NCBI RefSeq assembly: GCF_001591345.1
Contig: NZ_BCUS01000034.1
Coordinates: forward strand, 1 to 55,738
Reading direction: 5' to 3'
From: Variovorax boronicumulans NBRC 103145
Lineage (GTDB): Bacteria > Pseudomonadota > Gammaproteobacteria > Burkholderiales > Burkholderiaceae_C
Length of the DNA: 55,738 nt
Below are positions 1-8,376 of this stretch, piece by piece. Under the pieces are notes generated by a model. It saw only the letters and a list, made by a program, of their open reading frames with translations, ran no database searches and had not been told where the DNA came from. Position 1 is the first letter of the stretch. Each line of letters begins with the position of its first letter. A program made the position numbers and the translations under genes.

Positions 1-1
1 G

Positions 2-625
2 ACCGACGAGGCGCTCGACCGCCTGGCGCGCGCGCCGGCCACCGCGCGCTTCATCTCGCGCAAGCTCGCCGTGTACTTCGTGGCCGACGAGCCGCCGCCC
101 GCGCTGGTCGATCGCATGGCCGCCACCTTCACGCGCAGCGACGGCGACATTGCGGCCACCTTGCAGACGCTGTTCGAATCGCGCGAGTTCGCGGCCTCGC
201 TGGGCCGCAAGTTCCGCGACCCCGTGCACTACGTGGTGGCGGGCGTGCGGCTGGCCTACGACGAGCGCGTGGTGCTCAACACCACGCCGATGATCGGCTG
301 GATCAACCGCATGGGCGAGACCCTGTACGCCCACGAGACGCCCGACGGCTACCCGCTCAACGAAGCCGCCTGGGCCAGCGCGGGCCAGATGAACACCCGC
401 TTCGAGATTGCGCGCGCCATCGGCACGGGCGGCGCCGTGCTGTTCCGCACCGACGACAAGGCCCCCCTCGAGAAGCCGCCGTTTCCGCCGCTGGCCGAGT
501 CACGCGCCGTGCATGCGCTGCAGCCCGGCCTGAGCGCCGACACGCAACAGGCGCTCGCGCAGGCGAAGAACCCGCCGGAGTGGAACACCTTCCTGCTCGC
601 ATCGCCCGAGCTGATGCGGCGTTGA
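2..625 (+). CDS. DUF1800 family protein (5' partial)
   Basis: The reading frame is open from the window edge, so only the C-terminal 207 residues are present. The segment around the sixth codon onward (ATARFISRKLAVYF, then ADEPPPALVDRM) is typical of the end of DUF1800 proteins. These large exported proteins of unknown function are usually encoded directly before a DUF1501 protein, as here: the next gene starts 14 bases after this stop. No catalytic motif can be assigned from the visible part. The two are probably co-transcribed. The family call is confident, the function unknown. Confidence 0.8.
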   Translation, partial: TDEALDRLARAPATARFISRKLAVYFVADEPPPALVDRMAATFTRSDGDIAATLQTLFESREFAASLGRKFRDPVHYVVAGVRLAYDERVVLNTTPMIGWINRMGETLYAHETPDGYPLNEAAWASAGQMNTRFEIARAIGTGGAVLFRTDDKAPLEKPPFPPLAESRAVHALQPGLSADTQQALAQAKNPPEWNTFLLASPELMRR

Positions 626-639
626 AAAGAGGGACCGCC

Positions 640-1863
640 ATGCAACGCCGACACCTGCTGCAACTCATCGCCGCCACGCCGCTGGCCGGCGCCGCCGCGC
701 GCGTGGTCGCCGCGCCCGCGGCCGAGGGCACCAAGCTGCTCGTCGTGTTCCTGCGCGGCGCCTACGACAGCACCAGCTTGCTGGTGCCCACCGCGAACAG
801 CGACTTCTATTACGCCTCGCGGCCCAACATCGCCATCCCCCGGCCCGGCACGCCCGACGGCGCGTTGCCGCTGGACGGCGGCGACTGGGGCCTGCACCCC
901 GCGCTCGCGCAGAGCGTGCTGCCGCTGTATCAGCGCAAGCAGGCGGCCTTCATCGCCTTCGCCGGCACCGACGACCTCACGCGCAGCCACTTCGAGACCC
1001 AGGACGCCATCGAGCTCGGCGTGGCCCCCGACAACGCGCGGCGCGACTACCGCTCGGGCTTTCTCAACCGGCTGGCCGGCGTGCTCGGCGCCGGGCCGCT
1101 GGCCGACGTGTCGCCCATCGCCTTCACCGACCAGTTGCCCATCGTGCTGCGCGGCGACGACGCCAAGGCCGCCAACATGGCGCTCGCGGGCGTGGCGCGG
1201 CAGGCCCTCGATGCGCGGCAGAGCCAGATCATTGCGTCGATGTACCGCAACACCGCGCTCGCGCAGCCCGTGGCCGAGGGCTTCCAGGTGCGCGACGAGG
1301 TGGTGCGCGCCATGCAGGCCGAGATGGACGCCGCCAGCCGCAACGCCATGAGCCCCAAGGGCTTCGAGCAGGTCGCGCGGCGCATGGCGCTCTTGATGCG
1401 CGAGCGCTACGACATCGGCTTTGTCGACGTCGGCGGCTGGGACACCCACGTGGGGCAGGGCGCAGCCAAGGGCTACCTGGCCAACCGTTTCGAAGAACTG
1501 GGCCGCGGCGTGGCCGGCTTCGCGCAGGAGATGGGCGAGCCCGCCTGGCGCCAGACCGTGGTGGTCGTCGTCAGCGAGTTCGGCCGCACCTTCCGCGAAA
1601 ACGGCAACCGTGGCACCGACCACGGGCACGGCACCGTGTACTGGGTGCTCGGCGGCGGCCTGGCCGCGCAGGCGGGCGGGCGCGTCGTGGGCGAGCAGCA
1701 GCCGCTGACGCAGGCCACGCTGTTCCAGAACCGCGACCACGCGGTGCTCAACGAGTACCGGGCGGTGCTGGGCGGGTTGTTCCAGCGGATGTACGGGCTG
1801 TCGAGTGCGCAGGTGGCGCGGGTGTTCGGCGGTGCGGCGGTGAAGGACCTGCGGCTGGTCTGA
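640..1863 (+). CDS. DUF1501 family, Tat-type exported protein
   Basis: The product is 407 aa. I chose the ATG at 640 because it follows a GAAAAGAGGGA ribosome site and gives an N-terminus MQRRHLLQLIAATPLAG, a twin-arginine-like signal ending near AAPAA; an upstream in-frame start at 580 would overlap the previous gene. The body has the DUF1501 alkaline-phosphatase-like fold signature: VVFLRGAYDS near residue 35, SHFETQDAIE near 115, VDVGGWDTH near 265, VSEFGRTFRENGNRGTDHGHG near 310. Metal-binding His/Asp residues in the last two blocks suggest a periplasmic sulfatase/phosphatase-like protein, but no substrate is known. It pairs with the DUF1800 gene upstream. Confidence 0.85.
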   Translation: MQRRHLLQLIAATPLAGAAARVVAAPAAEGTKLLVVFLRGAYDSTSLLVPTANSDFYYASRPNIAIPRPGTPDGALPLDGGDWGLHPALAQSVLPLYQRKQAAFIAFAGTDDLTRSHFETQDAIELGVAPDNARRDYRSGFLNRLAGVLGAGPLADVSPIAFTDQLPIVLRGDDAKAANMALAGVARQALDARQSQIIASMYRNTALAQPVAEGFQVRDEVVRAMQAEMDAASRNAMSPKGFEQVARRMALLMRERYDIGFVDVGGWDTHVGQGAAKGYLANRFEELGRGVAGFAQEMGEPAWRQTVVVVVSEFGRTFRENGNRGTDHGHGTVYWVLGGGLAAQAGGRVVGEQQPLTQATLFQNRDHAVLNEYRAVLGGLFQRMYGLSSAQVARVFGGAAVKDLRLV

Positions 1864-2061
1864 CGGCCCCGAGGGCAGCCCTCATTCCCGATCTTTTCCG
1901 GACGCGTCGTTCGTTCCCGCTACCGCGCGGCCGCAGGGACAAGCGTCGCCGCATTTACTTGTTTTCGGGGATGGTCCCGGCGCACGGCAATTACAAAAAT
2001 AGACATTCAGAAACAATTGGGCGCTCCAGCCGGAGAGCGGGTTTCTCCAAAAAGGCGTCGG

Positions 2062-3465
2062 ATGCTTTCCAAGCGAGTGAGTTCTTACGGGCGCTGCAGC
2101 GCCATGGCCGGTGTGATCGTGCTGCTGGCGGCCTGTGGCGGTGGTGGGGGAGGCGGCGGTGGCGCGGGGTTCCTGCCGATCGTCGCGCCGGCACAGCCGC
2201 AGCCCGAGCCGGCGCCTCCCGTGGTCGTGACCCACACGGTCGGCGGCACCGTCACTGGCCTCACCGGCAGCCTGGTGCTCCAGAACAATGCGGGCGACGA
2301 CCTGAAGCTCACGGCCGATGGCAAGTTCACCTTTACCACCGCGCTCGTCGAAGGTGCGGCCTACGAGGTCAGCGTACGCACCCAGCCGCTGTGGCAGTTC
2401 TGCACCGTCAGCAAGGGCAGCGGCAAGGCGGCGGCCGACGTCGGTGACGTGGCGGTCGCGTGCTCGACGGTGCAGGCGCAGGTGTCCACGTTCGCCGGCT
2501 CCGGCACGATCGGCTCGGTCAATGGCAACGGCAGCGCGGCGTCGTTCTATCTCCCGTACAGCGTGGTCCTCGACAAGAGCGGCAGCCTGCTCGTGTCGGA
2601 CACGGCAACGAACCTGGTGCGAAAGATCTCGCCCGCTGGCGATGTCACGACCTTTGCGGGCGGTGGCAACAACGGCACTTCGCAAGACGGCAACGGCGCG
2701 GCAGCCTCGTTCTCGGGCCTGTCCGGTCTTGCGCTGGACGCCACGGGCAATGCCTATGCTGCGGAATTCGGCGGCAACCGCATCCGCAAGATCACGCCGG
2801 CGGCCGACGTGACCACGCTCGCGGGCAGTGGCGCCATCGGGTCGCTCGATGGCCACGGCACCTCTGCCACGTTCAAGACCCCTTCATCGGTGGCCACGGA
2901 CGCCGCCGGCAACATCTACGTGCTCGAATTCATCGGCGCCGTTGTCCGCAAGATCACGCCGGCCGGCGACGTCACCACGCTGGCCGGTTCGGGCACCGCG
3001 GGCTTTGCTGACGGCACGGGGACTGCGGCATCCTTCGGGCAGGCCTACGGCATCGCGACCGACGCGGCCGGGAACATCTACGTGGCTGACAGCAGCAACA
3101 ACCGCATCCGCAAGATCACGCCCGGCGGCGTGGTCACGACGCTGGCGGGCTCGGGCCAGGCCGGGGCGGCCGACGGGGCCGGCAGCTCGGCATCTTTCCA
3201 CCAGCCGGGCGGCCTGGCGGTGGACAGCGACGGCATCATCTACGTGGCCGACACGGGCAACAGCCTGCTGCGCAAGATCACGCCGGCGGGCGTGGTCTCC
3301 ACGATCGCCGGCCAGCCTGGTGTGCTGGGCGCGCAGAACGGCATCGGCACGGCAGCCACGTTCAAGCAGCCTTATGGGGTGACGGTGGATGCCGCTGGCA
3401 ATCTGTACGTGGCCGACACCTTCAACAACCTGATCCGCAAGGTCACGCCGGCTCGCACGCCCTGA
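2062..3465 (+). CDS. NHL-repeat lipoprotein
   Basis: The product is 467 aa from the ATG at 2062, which has AAAGG about 6 bases upstream; a TTG at 2017 is possible but has no better ribosome site. The N-terminus is a lipoprotein signal with lipobox LLAAC (Cys25), followed by a glycine run and a proline-rich linker. Residues about 55-140 form an Ig-like VGGTVTGL...VAVAC domain common in betaproteobacterial surface proteins. The rest is six NHL units (consensus AGSG..G..DG.G..A.F..P.G.A.D..GN.YVAD..NN.IRKITP), predicted to form a six-bladed propeller. It is probably an outer-membrane or periplasmic binding protein of unknown ligand. It stands alone between unrelated genes. Confidence 0.85.
   Translation: MLSKRVSSYGRCSAMAGVIVLLAACGGGGGGGGGAGFLPIVAPAQPQPEPAPPVVVTHTVGGTVTGLTGSLVLQNNAGDDLKLTADGKFTFTTALVEGAAYEVSVRTQPLWQFCTVSKGSGKAAADVGDVAVACSTVQAQVSTFAGSGTIGSVNGNGSAASFYLPYSVVLDKSGSLLVSDTATNLVRKISPAGDVTTFAGGGNNGTSQDGNGAAASFSGLSGLALDATGNAYAAEFGGNRIRKITPAADVTTLAGSGAIGSLDGHGTSATFKTPSSVATDAAGNIYVLEFIGAVVRKITPAGDVTTLAGSGTAGFADGTGTAASFGQAYGIATDAAGNIYVADSSNNRIRKITPGGVVTTLAGSGQAGAADGAGSSASFHQPGGLAVDSDGIIYVADTGNSLLRKITPAGVVSTIAGQPGVLGAQNGIGTAATFKQPYGVTVDAAGNLYVADTFNNLIRKVTPARTP
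2488..3462 (+). repeat. Six tandem NHL-coding repeats of about 162 bp
   Basis: The coding sequence repeats with a period of 54 codons (55 in the second unit), six times, ending at the stop codon. Recurrent DNA words include the coding for IRKITPAG and for AAGNIYVAD. The units are diverged rather than identical, so this is an old protein repeat and not a recent slippage array. Confidence 0.85.
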
Positions 3466-3538
3466 TCCCGAGGCATCGCGGCAGCGTCGGTGAGGGCAGG
3501 GGCCGCCATGCGACGGCCACGCCACCGAGAATCGGTGC

Positions 3539-4294
3539 ATGCCTCACGCCGTCTCCCTCCTTCGCGCCGCGCGCCTAGCGCGCAGCGCCAAGCCTTTTCT
3601 TGCCCGTGGCGGTTTCAAGCGCGAGCGCTGTGCGGGCTGCCGCCTGGTGCCCAGCCATTGCATGTGCGCCGTGCGCCCCCCGGTGGCCACGCGCGCGGGG
3701 GTGTGCCTGCTCATGGCGGACATCGAACCGCTCAAGCCCACCAACACCGGGTGGCTGGTGGCCGACGTGGTGGCAGACACCTTCGCCTTCGGCTGGGCCC
3801 GCACCGAGACCGATCCCGCGCTGATGGCGCTGCTGAGCGACCCGCAATGGCAGCCCTACGTGGTGTTCCCGGGGCAGTACGCGGCGCCCGAGCGCGTGGT
3901 GCTGGGCGTTCCTTCGTCGCCTGATGCGGCCGGTGGCGGCAGCGCGAAGCGCCCGCTCTTCATCCTGTTCGATGCGACCTGGGCCGAGGCCCGCAAGATG
4001 TTTCGCCGCAGCCCTTACCTCGACCGGCTGCCGGTGCTGAGCCTGCAGCCTGAGCAGATCACGCAGTACAAGCTGCGCAACTCCGGCCGCGACGACCACT
4101 TCTGCACCAGCGAGGTGGCGGCGATGTGCATGGACCTGGCCGGCGAGCAGGCCGCGCAGCAGACGCTGGACGCTTACCTGGGCGTGTTCACGCACCACTA
4201 CCTGTGCGCGAAGAACCAGCAGCCGGTGGCGTGGGACGGCGCCGCGCACCAGCGGTTGCGCGAGGTGGCCGCGCGGCGCGATCAGGTCGCCTGA
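3539..4294 (+). CDS. DTW-domain tRNA-uridine aminocarboxypropyltransferase (TapT/YfiP-like)
   Basis: The 251-aa product has the DTW-domain layout: a Cys cluster at residues 31, 34, 41 and 43 (CAGC...SHCMCA) likely to bind zinc, KPTNTG near 66-71, the family motif as DATW at 145-148, and YKLRNSG...TSEVAA near 177-195. Family members such as E. coli TapT (YfiP) transfer the 3-amino-3-carboxypropyl group of S-adenosylmethionine to a uridine of tRNA (acp3U47). An alanine replaces the more usual glycine in D(G/A)TW. The gene is monocistronic on this strand and converges on an amidohydrolase gene. The family is confident, the exact tRNA position inferred. Confidence 0.8.
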   Translation: MPHAVSLLRAARLARSAKPFLARGGFKRERCAGCRLVPSHCMCAVRPPVATRAGVCLLMADIEPLKPTNTGWLVADVVADTFAFGWARTETDPALMALLSDPQWQPYVVFPGQYAAPERVVLGVPSSPDAAGGGSAKRPLFILFDATWAEARKMFRRSPYLDRLPVLSLQPEQITQYKLRNSGRDDHFCTSEVAAMCMDLAGEQAAQQTLDAYLGVFTHHYLCAKNQQPVAWDGAAHQRLREVAARRDQVA

Positions 4295-4315
4295 GACCGT
4301 CTGCGCGGGTGGGCC

Positions 4316-5203
4316 TCAGCGCAGGTCGAACAGCGCCGCCGCGTTGCCCCAGGCGATGCGCTGCGCCACGGCGGGCGGCAGGTCGCCCAGCCAGGTGCGG
4401 TAGCCGCGCATGATCTCGTCGTAGGCGCTCCAGCGCTGGTTGACCCAGGTGTCGGAGCCGACCATGAAGCGGTCGGGGTGCTTGAGGATCAGCGCGCGCC
4501 ACTCGGGGCACAGGCGTCCGCCCTCGCAGGTCAGGCCCGGGCGGTACGAGAGTTCGCCCATCAGCAGCGGGTAGCGCTCCAGCATCGCCTGCACGCGCTC
4601 GACCGGCGTGCCGCCGATGCCGGTGTGGGCCCAGATGAGGCGCAGCGCACGGCCCTTCGACGGCGCGTTCGCCATCAGCAGGTCGACGGCCACATCGTCC
4701 ACGTGCGCGAGCACCGCGAGCTTTTTCTCTTCGGCCAGTGCGATGAGCTTCTTCGCCACCGGGCCGTTGGCGTTGGCACTCTCGTACAGGTGGAATTCGC
4801 CGAGCCCGCGGTAGGGGCCGCTGGCCGTGCCGCGCGCCAGTTCGGCCAGCACCATCTCGTGGATGGTCTCGTCGCGGAACCAGTTGTTGTAGTCGTCGCG
4901 GTTGCGGTACAGGCGCACGAAGGGCACCACGGTGACGCCGGCGGCGCGGGTCTCGCGCGCGGCGGCCAGGGTCTGCGTGCCGGCGTTGGGCCGCGAGTTC
5001 GCGACGATGGCCTTCACCTGGTTGCGCTGCATGCGCGCGAGCGCCTCGGTGGGCGGGAAGGGGCCGGTGGTGCCGTCCCAAGCTTCCTGGTTGTAGTGCA
5101 GGTGGGTGTCGAACAGCGGGCCGTCGTACGGCGCGGCTGTTTGCCCGTGGGCTTGGGGCAGGGCCAAGGCCGCGCAGGCGGCGATGCAGGCAATGAAGCG
5201 CAT
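4316..5203 (-). CDS. Exported amidohydrolase-family metal-dependent hydrolase
   Basis: The product is 295 aa from the ATG at 5203, which follows GAG-rich sequence and yields a clean Sec signal [20 protein letters not shown]; an upstream ATG at 5254 would bury the signal. Motifs of a TIM-barrel amidohydrolase are FDTHLHYN near residue 32, AHVDD near 166, IWAHTGIGG near 190 and a late VGSDTWVN near 245, which supply the expected metal and catalytic His/Asp residues. It belongs to the amidohydrolase-2 type (COG2159-like) rather than the urease type. The substrate is unknown, and export to the periplasm is predicted. No neighbour suggests a pathway. Confidence 0.75.
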   Translation of the reverse strand: MRFIACIAACAALALPQAHGQTAAPYDGPLFDTHLHYNQEAWDGTTGPFPPTEALARMQRNQVKAIVANSRPNAGTQTLAAARETRAAGVTVVPFVRLYRNRDDYNNWFRDETIHEMVLAELARGTASGPYRGLGEFHLYESANANGPVAKKLIALAEEKKLAVLAHVDDVAVDLLMANAPSKGRALRLIWAHTGIGGTPVERVQAMLERYPLLMGELSYRPGLTCEGGRLCPEWRALILKHPDRFMVGSDTWVNQRWSAYDEIMRGYRTWLGDLPPAVAQRIAWGNAAALFDLR

Positions 5204-5317
5204 GGGGTTCTCGCGGTGAGGGCCGGGGAGCCGGATTACATCACCACAGATCACCGCATCGGCGCAGCCGCGCCCTTGTCGCCGGGCGCGACCTCGAGGC
5301 GATCGCGCGGGCCGGCG

Positions 5318-5608
5318 TCAGCTGCCGGCCGGGTGCGTCGTCGCCTTGCGGCTGCCATCCAGCGAGTACAGCTGCGGGCGGTCTTCCACCGCGACCGCCA
5401 CTGCCTCGGTGCCGTGCTCCGCGGCGCGAGGTTGCCGGTACAACTCGTTCTCGAGCCGCCGGGCACGTTCCGCGTACATGCGGGCGAGGGCGCTGTGATG
5501 CTCTGCGGCAGCCTGGTGTTCGATACGCGCCATCTGGGCCTCCTCGAGCAGTGCCGAGGCACGTTTCAAATAGGCCGTGTGGGTGGGCCGAAACAAGAAG
5601 TCGAACAT
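5318..5608 (-). CDS. Small coiled-coil hypothetical protein
   Basis: The product is 96 aa from the ATG at 5608, preceded on the minus strand by AAGGAG; a longer reading from 5644 is less likely. The sequence begins MFDFLFRP, then has a long Ala/Glu/Arg helix (residues about 12-55, YLKRASALLEEAQMARIEHQ onward) of heptad-like character, and ends in a polar tail. There is no signal peptide and no catalytic motif. I do not recognise the family. Confidence 0.6.
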   Translation of the reverse strand: MFDFLFRPTHTAYLKRASALLEEAQMARIEHQAAAEHHSALARMYAERARRLENELYRQPRAAEHGTEAVAVAVEDRPQLYSLDGSRKATTHPAGS

Positions 5609-5765
5609 GATTTCACACTCCTTTCCGCTGCAACAACGGTGCAATCATTGTGAACGAATGGCCTCAAAACGCCATCGGTTCCTGTGGCTGCGGCGCATCG
5701 AAGAAGCGTTCTGTTTCACTTGAGTCAGACAGAATCGGTGGCGAAGAGAGAGGGTTCGATCACCG

Positions 5766-5966
5766 ATGAGCAATGAGGTTCGTTTTTGTCTGGAATACCG
5801 GCTCGCCGAAGGCGGGCCCGCGCATGCCGTGCAGACCGCGTGGATGGTCGATTCACCGGCCACGCGTGCGCAGATCGAGGAAATGATTGTCAACGCGCGC
5901 GCGATGAATGCCGCGCAGGCGAAGTGGTGGGTGGAGGAGCGCCAGGGCGGCGACGCCCCGCGCTGA
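5766..5966 (+). CDS. Small hypothetical protein (66 aa)
   Basis: ATG at 5766 preceded by GAGAGAGGG. The product begins MSNEVRFCLEYRL and ends in a Trp-rich basic helix (AKWWVEERQGG). Third-position G/C use is like that of real genes here. It is soluble and not recognised. It converges on the Bug-family gene 16 bases downstream. Confidence 0.5.
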   Translation: MSNEVRFCLEYRLAEGGPAHAVQTAWMVDSPATRAQIEEMIVNARAMNAAQAKWWVEERQGGDAPR

Positions 5967-5982
5967 GACGGGCCGGCGGGCC

Positions 5983-6975
5983 TCAGTCGCGCATGTTCGC
6001 GAACTTCACCAGCGTCGCGTACTTGGCCGTGTCCTCGCGCATGATCTGCCCGAGGTCTTCCTTGCCCGTGGCGGGAATGGAACCGCCTTCTTCCAGCCGC
6101 CGGCGGATCGCCGGGTCGGCCAGGCCGGCCTGCAGCGCCGCGCGCAGACTCTGCACGACGGGCGCGGGCAGGTCCTTCGGGCCCGCGAGCGCGAACCAGC
6201 CGCTCAGCTCATAGCCCTTCAGCTGCGGATGCTCGCCGAGCGCCGGCACCTGCGGCAGGCCGGGAAAGCGCTTGGCCGACGAGACACCCAGCGGCACGAT
6301 CCGCCCGCCCTGCAGGAAGGGCGCCGCGGCGGTGGGCGACACGATCGCGAAGTCGAGCGTGCCGCCGACCAGGTCGCTCGTGAGCGGCGCGGTGCCGCGG
6401 TAGGGAATGTGCGTGAGGAACAGGCCCGCGCGCTGCTTGATCTGCTCGCCCACGAAGTGCAGCGTCGAGCCCACGCCCGAGCTGCCGTAGCTGTACTTGC
6501 CGGGGTTGCGCTTGGCCAGGGCGATGAACTCGTCGAGGTTCTTCACGCCCACCTTCGGACTCGCCACCAGCAGCACGGGCGCGAAGGCGAGCAGGCTGAC
6601 GGGGGTCAGGTCTTTCACCGGGTCGTAGCGCTGCGCGGGGTTCACCAGCACCGTGGCTGCCATTTCGTTGCTGGAGCCGGCCAGCAGCGTGTAGCCGTCG
6701 GCCGGGCTGCTCACCGCGCGCTGCGCCGCGACCACGCCCGCGGCGCCGGTCACGTTCTCGACCACCACCGTCGCGCCGAGCTTGGCCGACAGGATGTCCG
6801 CCGCCACGCGCGCGGCCATGTCGACCGAACCGCCCGGCGCGTAGCCGACCAGCAGCTTGATGGGCTTGGCGGGGTAGGTACCCTGCGCGAACGTGGGGGC
6901 TGCGGCACAGAAGGCGGCGCCGAGCGCGCTCAGTGCCACGCGGCGCGAAACGGAAGAAGAAGCAAGACGGGTCAT
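5983..6975 (-). CDS. Bug-family tripartite tricarboxylate transporter substrate-binding protein
   Basis: The 330-aa product has an N-terminal signal (VSRRVALSALGAAFCAAAPTFAQ), then the Bug/TctC hallmark YPAKPIKLLVGYAPGGSVDMAAR, DGYTLLAGSS near residue 104, PGKYSYGSSG near 160 and the C-terminal GKEDLGQIMREDTAKYA. Such periplasmic proteins bind carboxylates or small amides; many are orphans with no membrane subunits, and none is encoded here. It lies 42 bases downstream of the M20 amidohydrolase on the same strand, so the pair is likely an operon capturing and then hydrolysing an N-acyl amino acid. The divergent LysR gene is the obvious candidate regulator. The ligand is not deducible. Confidence 0.9.
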   Translation of the reverse strand: MTRLASSSVSRRVALSALGAAFCAAAPTFAQGTYPAKPIKLLVGYAPGGSVDMAARVAADILSAKLGATVVVENVTGAAGVVAAQRAVSSPADGYTLLAGSSNEMAATVLVNPAQRYDPVKDLTPVSLLAFAPVLLVASPKVGVKNLDEFIALAKRNPGKYSYGSSGVGSTLHFVGEQIKQRAGLFLTHIPYRGTAPLTSDLVGGTLDFAIVSPTAAAPFLQGGRIVPLGVSSAKRFPGLPQVPALGEHPQLKGYELSGWFALAGPKDLPAPVVQSLRAALQAGLADPAIRRRLEEGGSIPATGKEDLGQIMREDTAKYATLVKFANMRD

Positions 6976-7017
6976 CGCGGTTCCGGTACGGGGAAGTGGG
7001 AAAAGGAAGAGGCCCGC

Positions 7018-8238
7018 TCAGGCCTGCGCGCCCAGGAAGCGCCGCACCAGCTGCACCCAGTAGCTGGCCGCGATCGGCAGGATCGCGTCGTTGAAGTCGT
7101 AGCCGGGGTTGTGGACCATGCAGCCGCCGGTGCGGTGGTGCTCGCCTTCGCCGTTGCCCACGATCAGGTAGCTGCCGGGGCGGCGCTCCAGCATGAAGGA
7201 GAAGTCTTCGCTGCCCGTGAGCGGCGCCAGCGGCGGCAGCAGACCGTCGTCGCCCAGCCAGTCGCGTGCGACCTGCCGTGCGAAGCGGGTGGACTCCTCG
7301 TCGTTGACGAGCGCGGGGTAGCGCCAGTGGTAGTCCACCTCGGCCTTCACGCCGAGCGTGACGGCCTGCGCCTGCGCCAGCTCGGTGATGCGCTCGCGCA
7401 GCATGGCGCGGATCTCGGGCCGGTAGGCGCGCACCGTGAGGCGCATCTGCACGCTGTCGGCAATCACGTTGGGCGCGTCGCCGCCGTGGATCGCGCCCAC
7501 CGACACCACCGCCATCTCGCGCGGGTCGACGTTGCGCGACACGATGGTCTGCAGCGCCACGACGATGTGCGCCGCCGCCACCACCGGGTCGGCCGACAGG
7601 TGCGGCGCCGAGCCGTGTCCGCCGCGCCCCGTCACCGTGATCGTGACCGAGTCGGACGAGGCCATGAACGAGCCTTCCTTGAAGCCGAACTTGCCCGCCG
7701 GAAAGCCGGGCATGTTGTGCAGCGCGAAGATGGCGTCGCAGGGAAAGCGCTCGAACAGGCCTTCTTCCACCATGCGGCGCCCGCCGCCCAGGCCTTCCTC
7801 GGCCGGCTGGAAGATCAGGTGCAGCGTGCCGTCGAAGCTGCGCTCCTGCGCGATGACGCGCGCGGCGGCCAGCAGGATGCTGGTGTGGCCGTCGTGGCCG
7901 CAGGCGTGCATCTTGCCGGGCACCTGGCTGGCATAGGGCAGGCCGGTGGCTTCCTGGATCGGCAGCGCGTCCATGTCGGCGCGCAGGCCCAGGCGCCGCG
8001 TGCCCGTGCCGCATGTCAGCGTGCCCACCACGCCGGTGCCGGCCAGGCCGCGGTGCACTTCGTAGCCCCACTCGGCCAGGCGCGTGGCCACCAGCTCGCT
8101 GGTGACATGTTCTTCGTAGGCCAGCTCGGGGTGCGCGTGGATGCGGTGGCGCAGGCCGACCATCTCGGGCGCGACCTCGCGCACGGCGGGCAGCACGCTC
8201 TCGAGGGCGGCGGCGTTGTCGACGGTGTAGGTCGTCAT
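7018..8238 (-). CDS. M20 family amidohydrolase (hippurate hydrolase/IAA-amino acid hydrolase type)
   Basis: The product is 406 aa from the ATG at 8238. It shows the M20D layout: HRIHAHPELAYEE near residues 31-43, LRADMDALPI near 85, the metal motif HACGHDGH at 111-118, PAEEG with the Glu pair at 147-148, GGHGSAPH in the dimerisation domain, and a late TGSEDFSFM. It is predicted to cleave N-acyl or aminobenzoyl amino acids in the cytoplasm using two metal ions. It sits upstream of a Bug binding-protein gene and divergent from a LysR regulator, 138 bases away, which fits a substrate-induced catabolic unit. Confidence 0.9.
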   Translation of the reverse strand: MTTYTVDNAAALESVLPAVREVAPEMVGLRHRIHAHPELAYEEHVTSELVATRLAEWGYEVHRGLAGTGVVGTLTCGTGTRRLGLRADMDALPIQEATGLPYASQVPGKMHACGHDGHTSILLAAARVIAQERSFDGTLHLIFQPAEEGLGGGRRMVEEGLFERFPCDAIFALHNMPGFPAGKFGFKEGSFMASSDSVTITVTGRGGHGSAPHLSADPVVAAAHIVVALQTIVSRNVDPREMAVVSVGAIHGGDAPNVIADSVQMRLTVRAYRPEIRAMLRERITELAQAQAVTLGVKAEVDYHWRYPALVNDEESTRFARQVARDWLGDDGLLPPLAPLTGSEDFSFMLERRPGSYLIVGNGEGEHHRTGGCMVHNPGYDFNDAILPIAASYWVQLVRRFLGAQA

Positions 8239-8336
8239 GGGGGAATCTGTCTCCTTGCTGTCTTGCGGCGAGTCTAGGAATTCGCTGCCTGCGGGGGCAG
8301 ACAGGCGCTGCCATGCGGGGGCGGGCGCCGCCTGTC

Positions 8337-8366
8337 GCTGCGGACGGCTGCGGACGGCTGCGGATA
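8337..8366. repeat. Three tandem 10-bp repeats in the M20/LysR divergent promoter
   Basis: GCTGCGGACG occurs at 8337-8346 and 8347-8356, and is followed by GCTGCGGATA at 8357-8366, just before the LysR start. An 8-bp inverted repeat GACAGGCG/CGCCTGTC lies at 8300-8307 and 8329-8336. Helical-turn periodicity suggests binding sites, but slippage would also explain it. Confidence 0.5.
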
Positions 8367-8376
8367 ATGGGCCGCC

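Noticed and set aside
349..1740. Long minus-strand open frame opposite the DUF1501 gene
   Set aside because: It is a shadow produced by high G+C; the residues are low-complexity His/Arg/Ala and the plus strand carries recognisable DUF1800 and DUF1501 genes.
2488..3462. Reading the 162-bp periodicity as a CRISPR or satellite array
   Set aside because: The units are diverged, in frame and encode NHL propeller blades with no spacers.
5908..8277. A 789-codon plus-strand open frame opposite Bug and M20 genes
   Set aside because: It spans two well-supported minus-strand genes in antisense and shows only Arg/Gly/His-rich composition.
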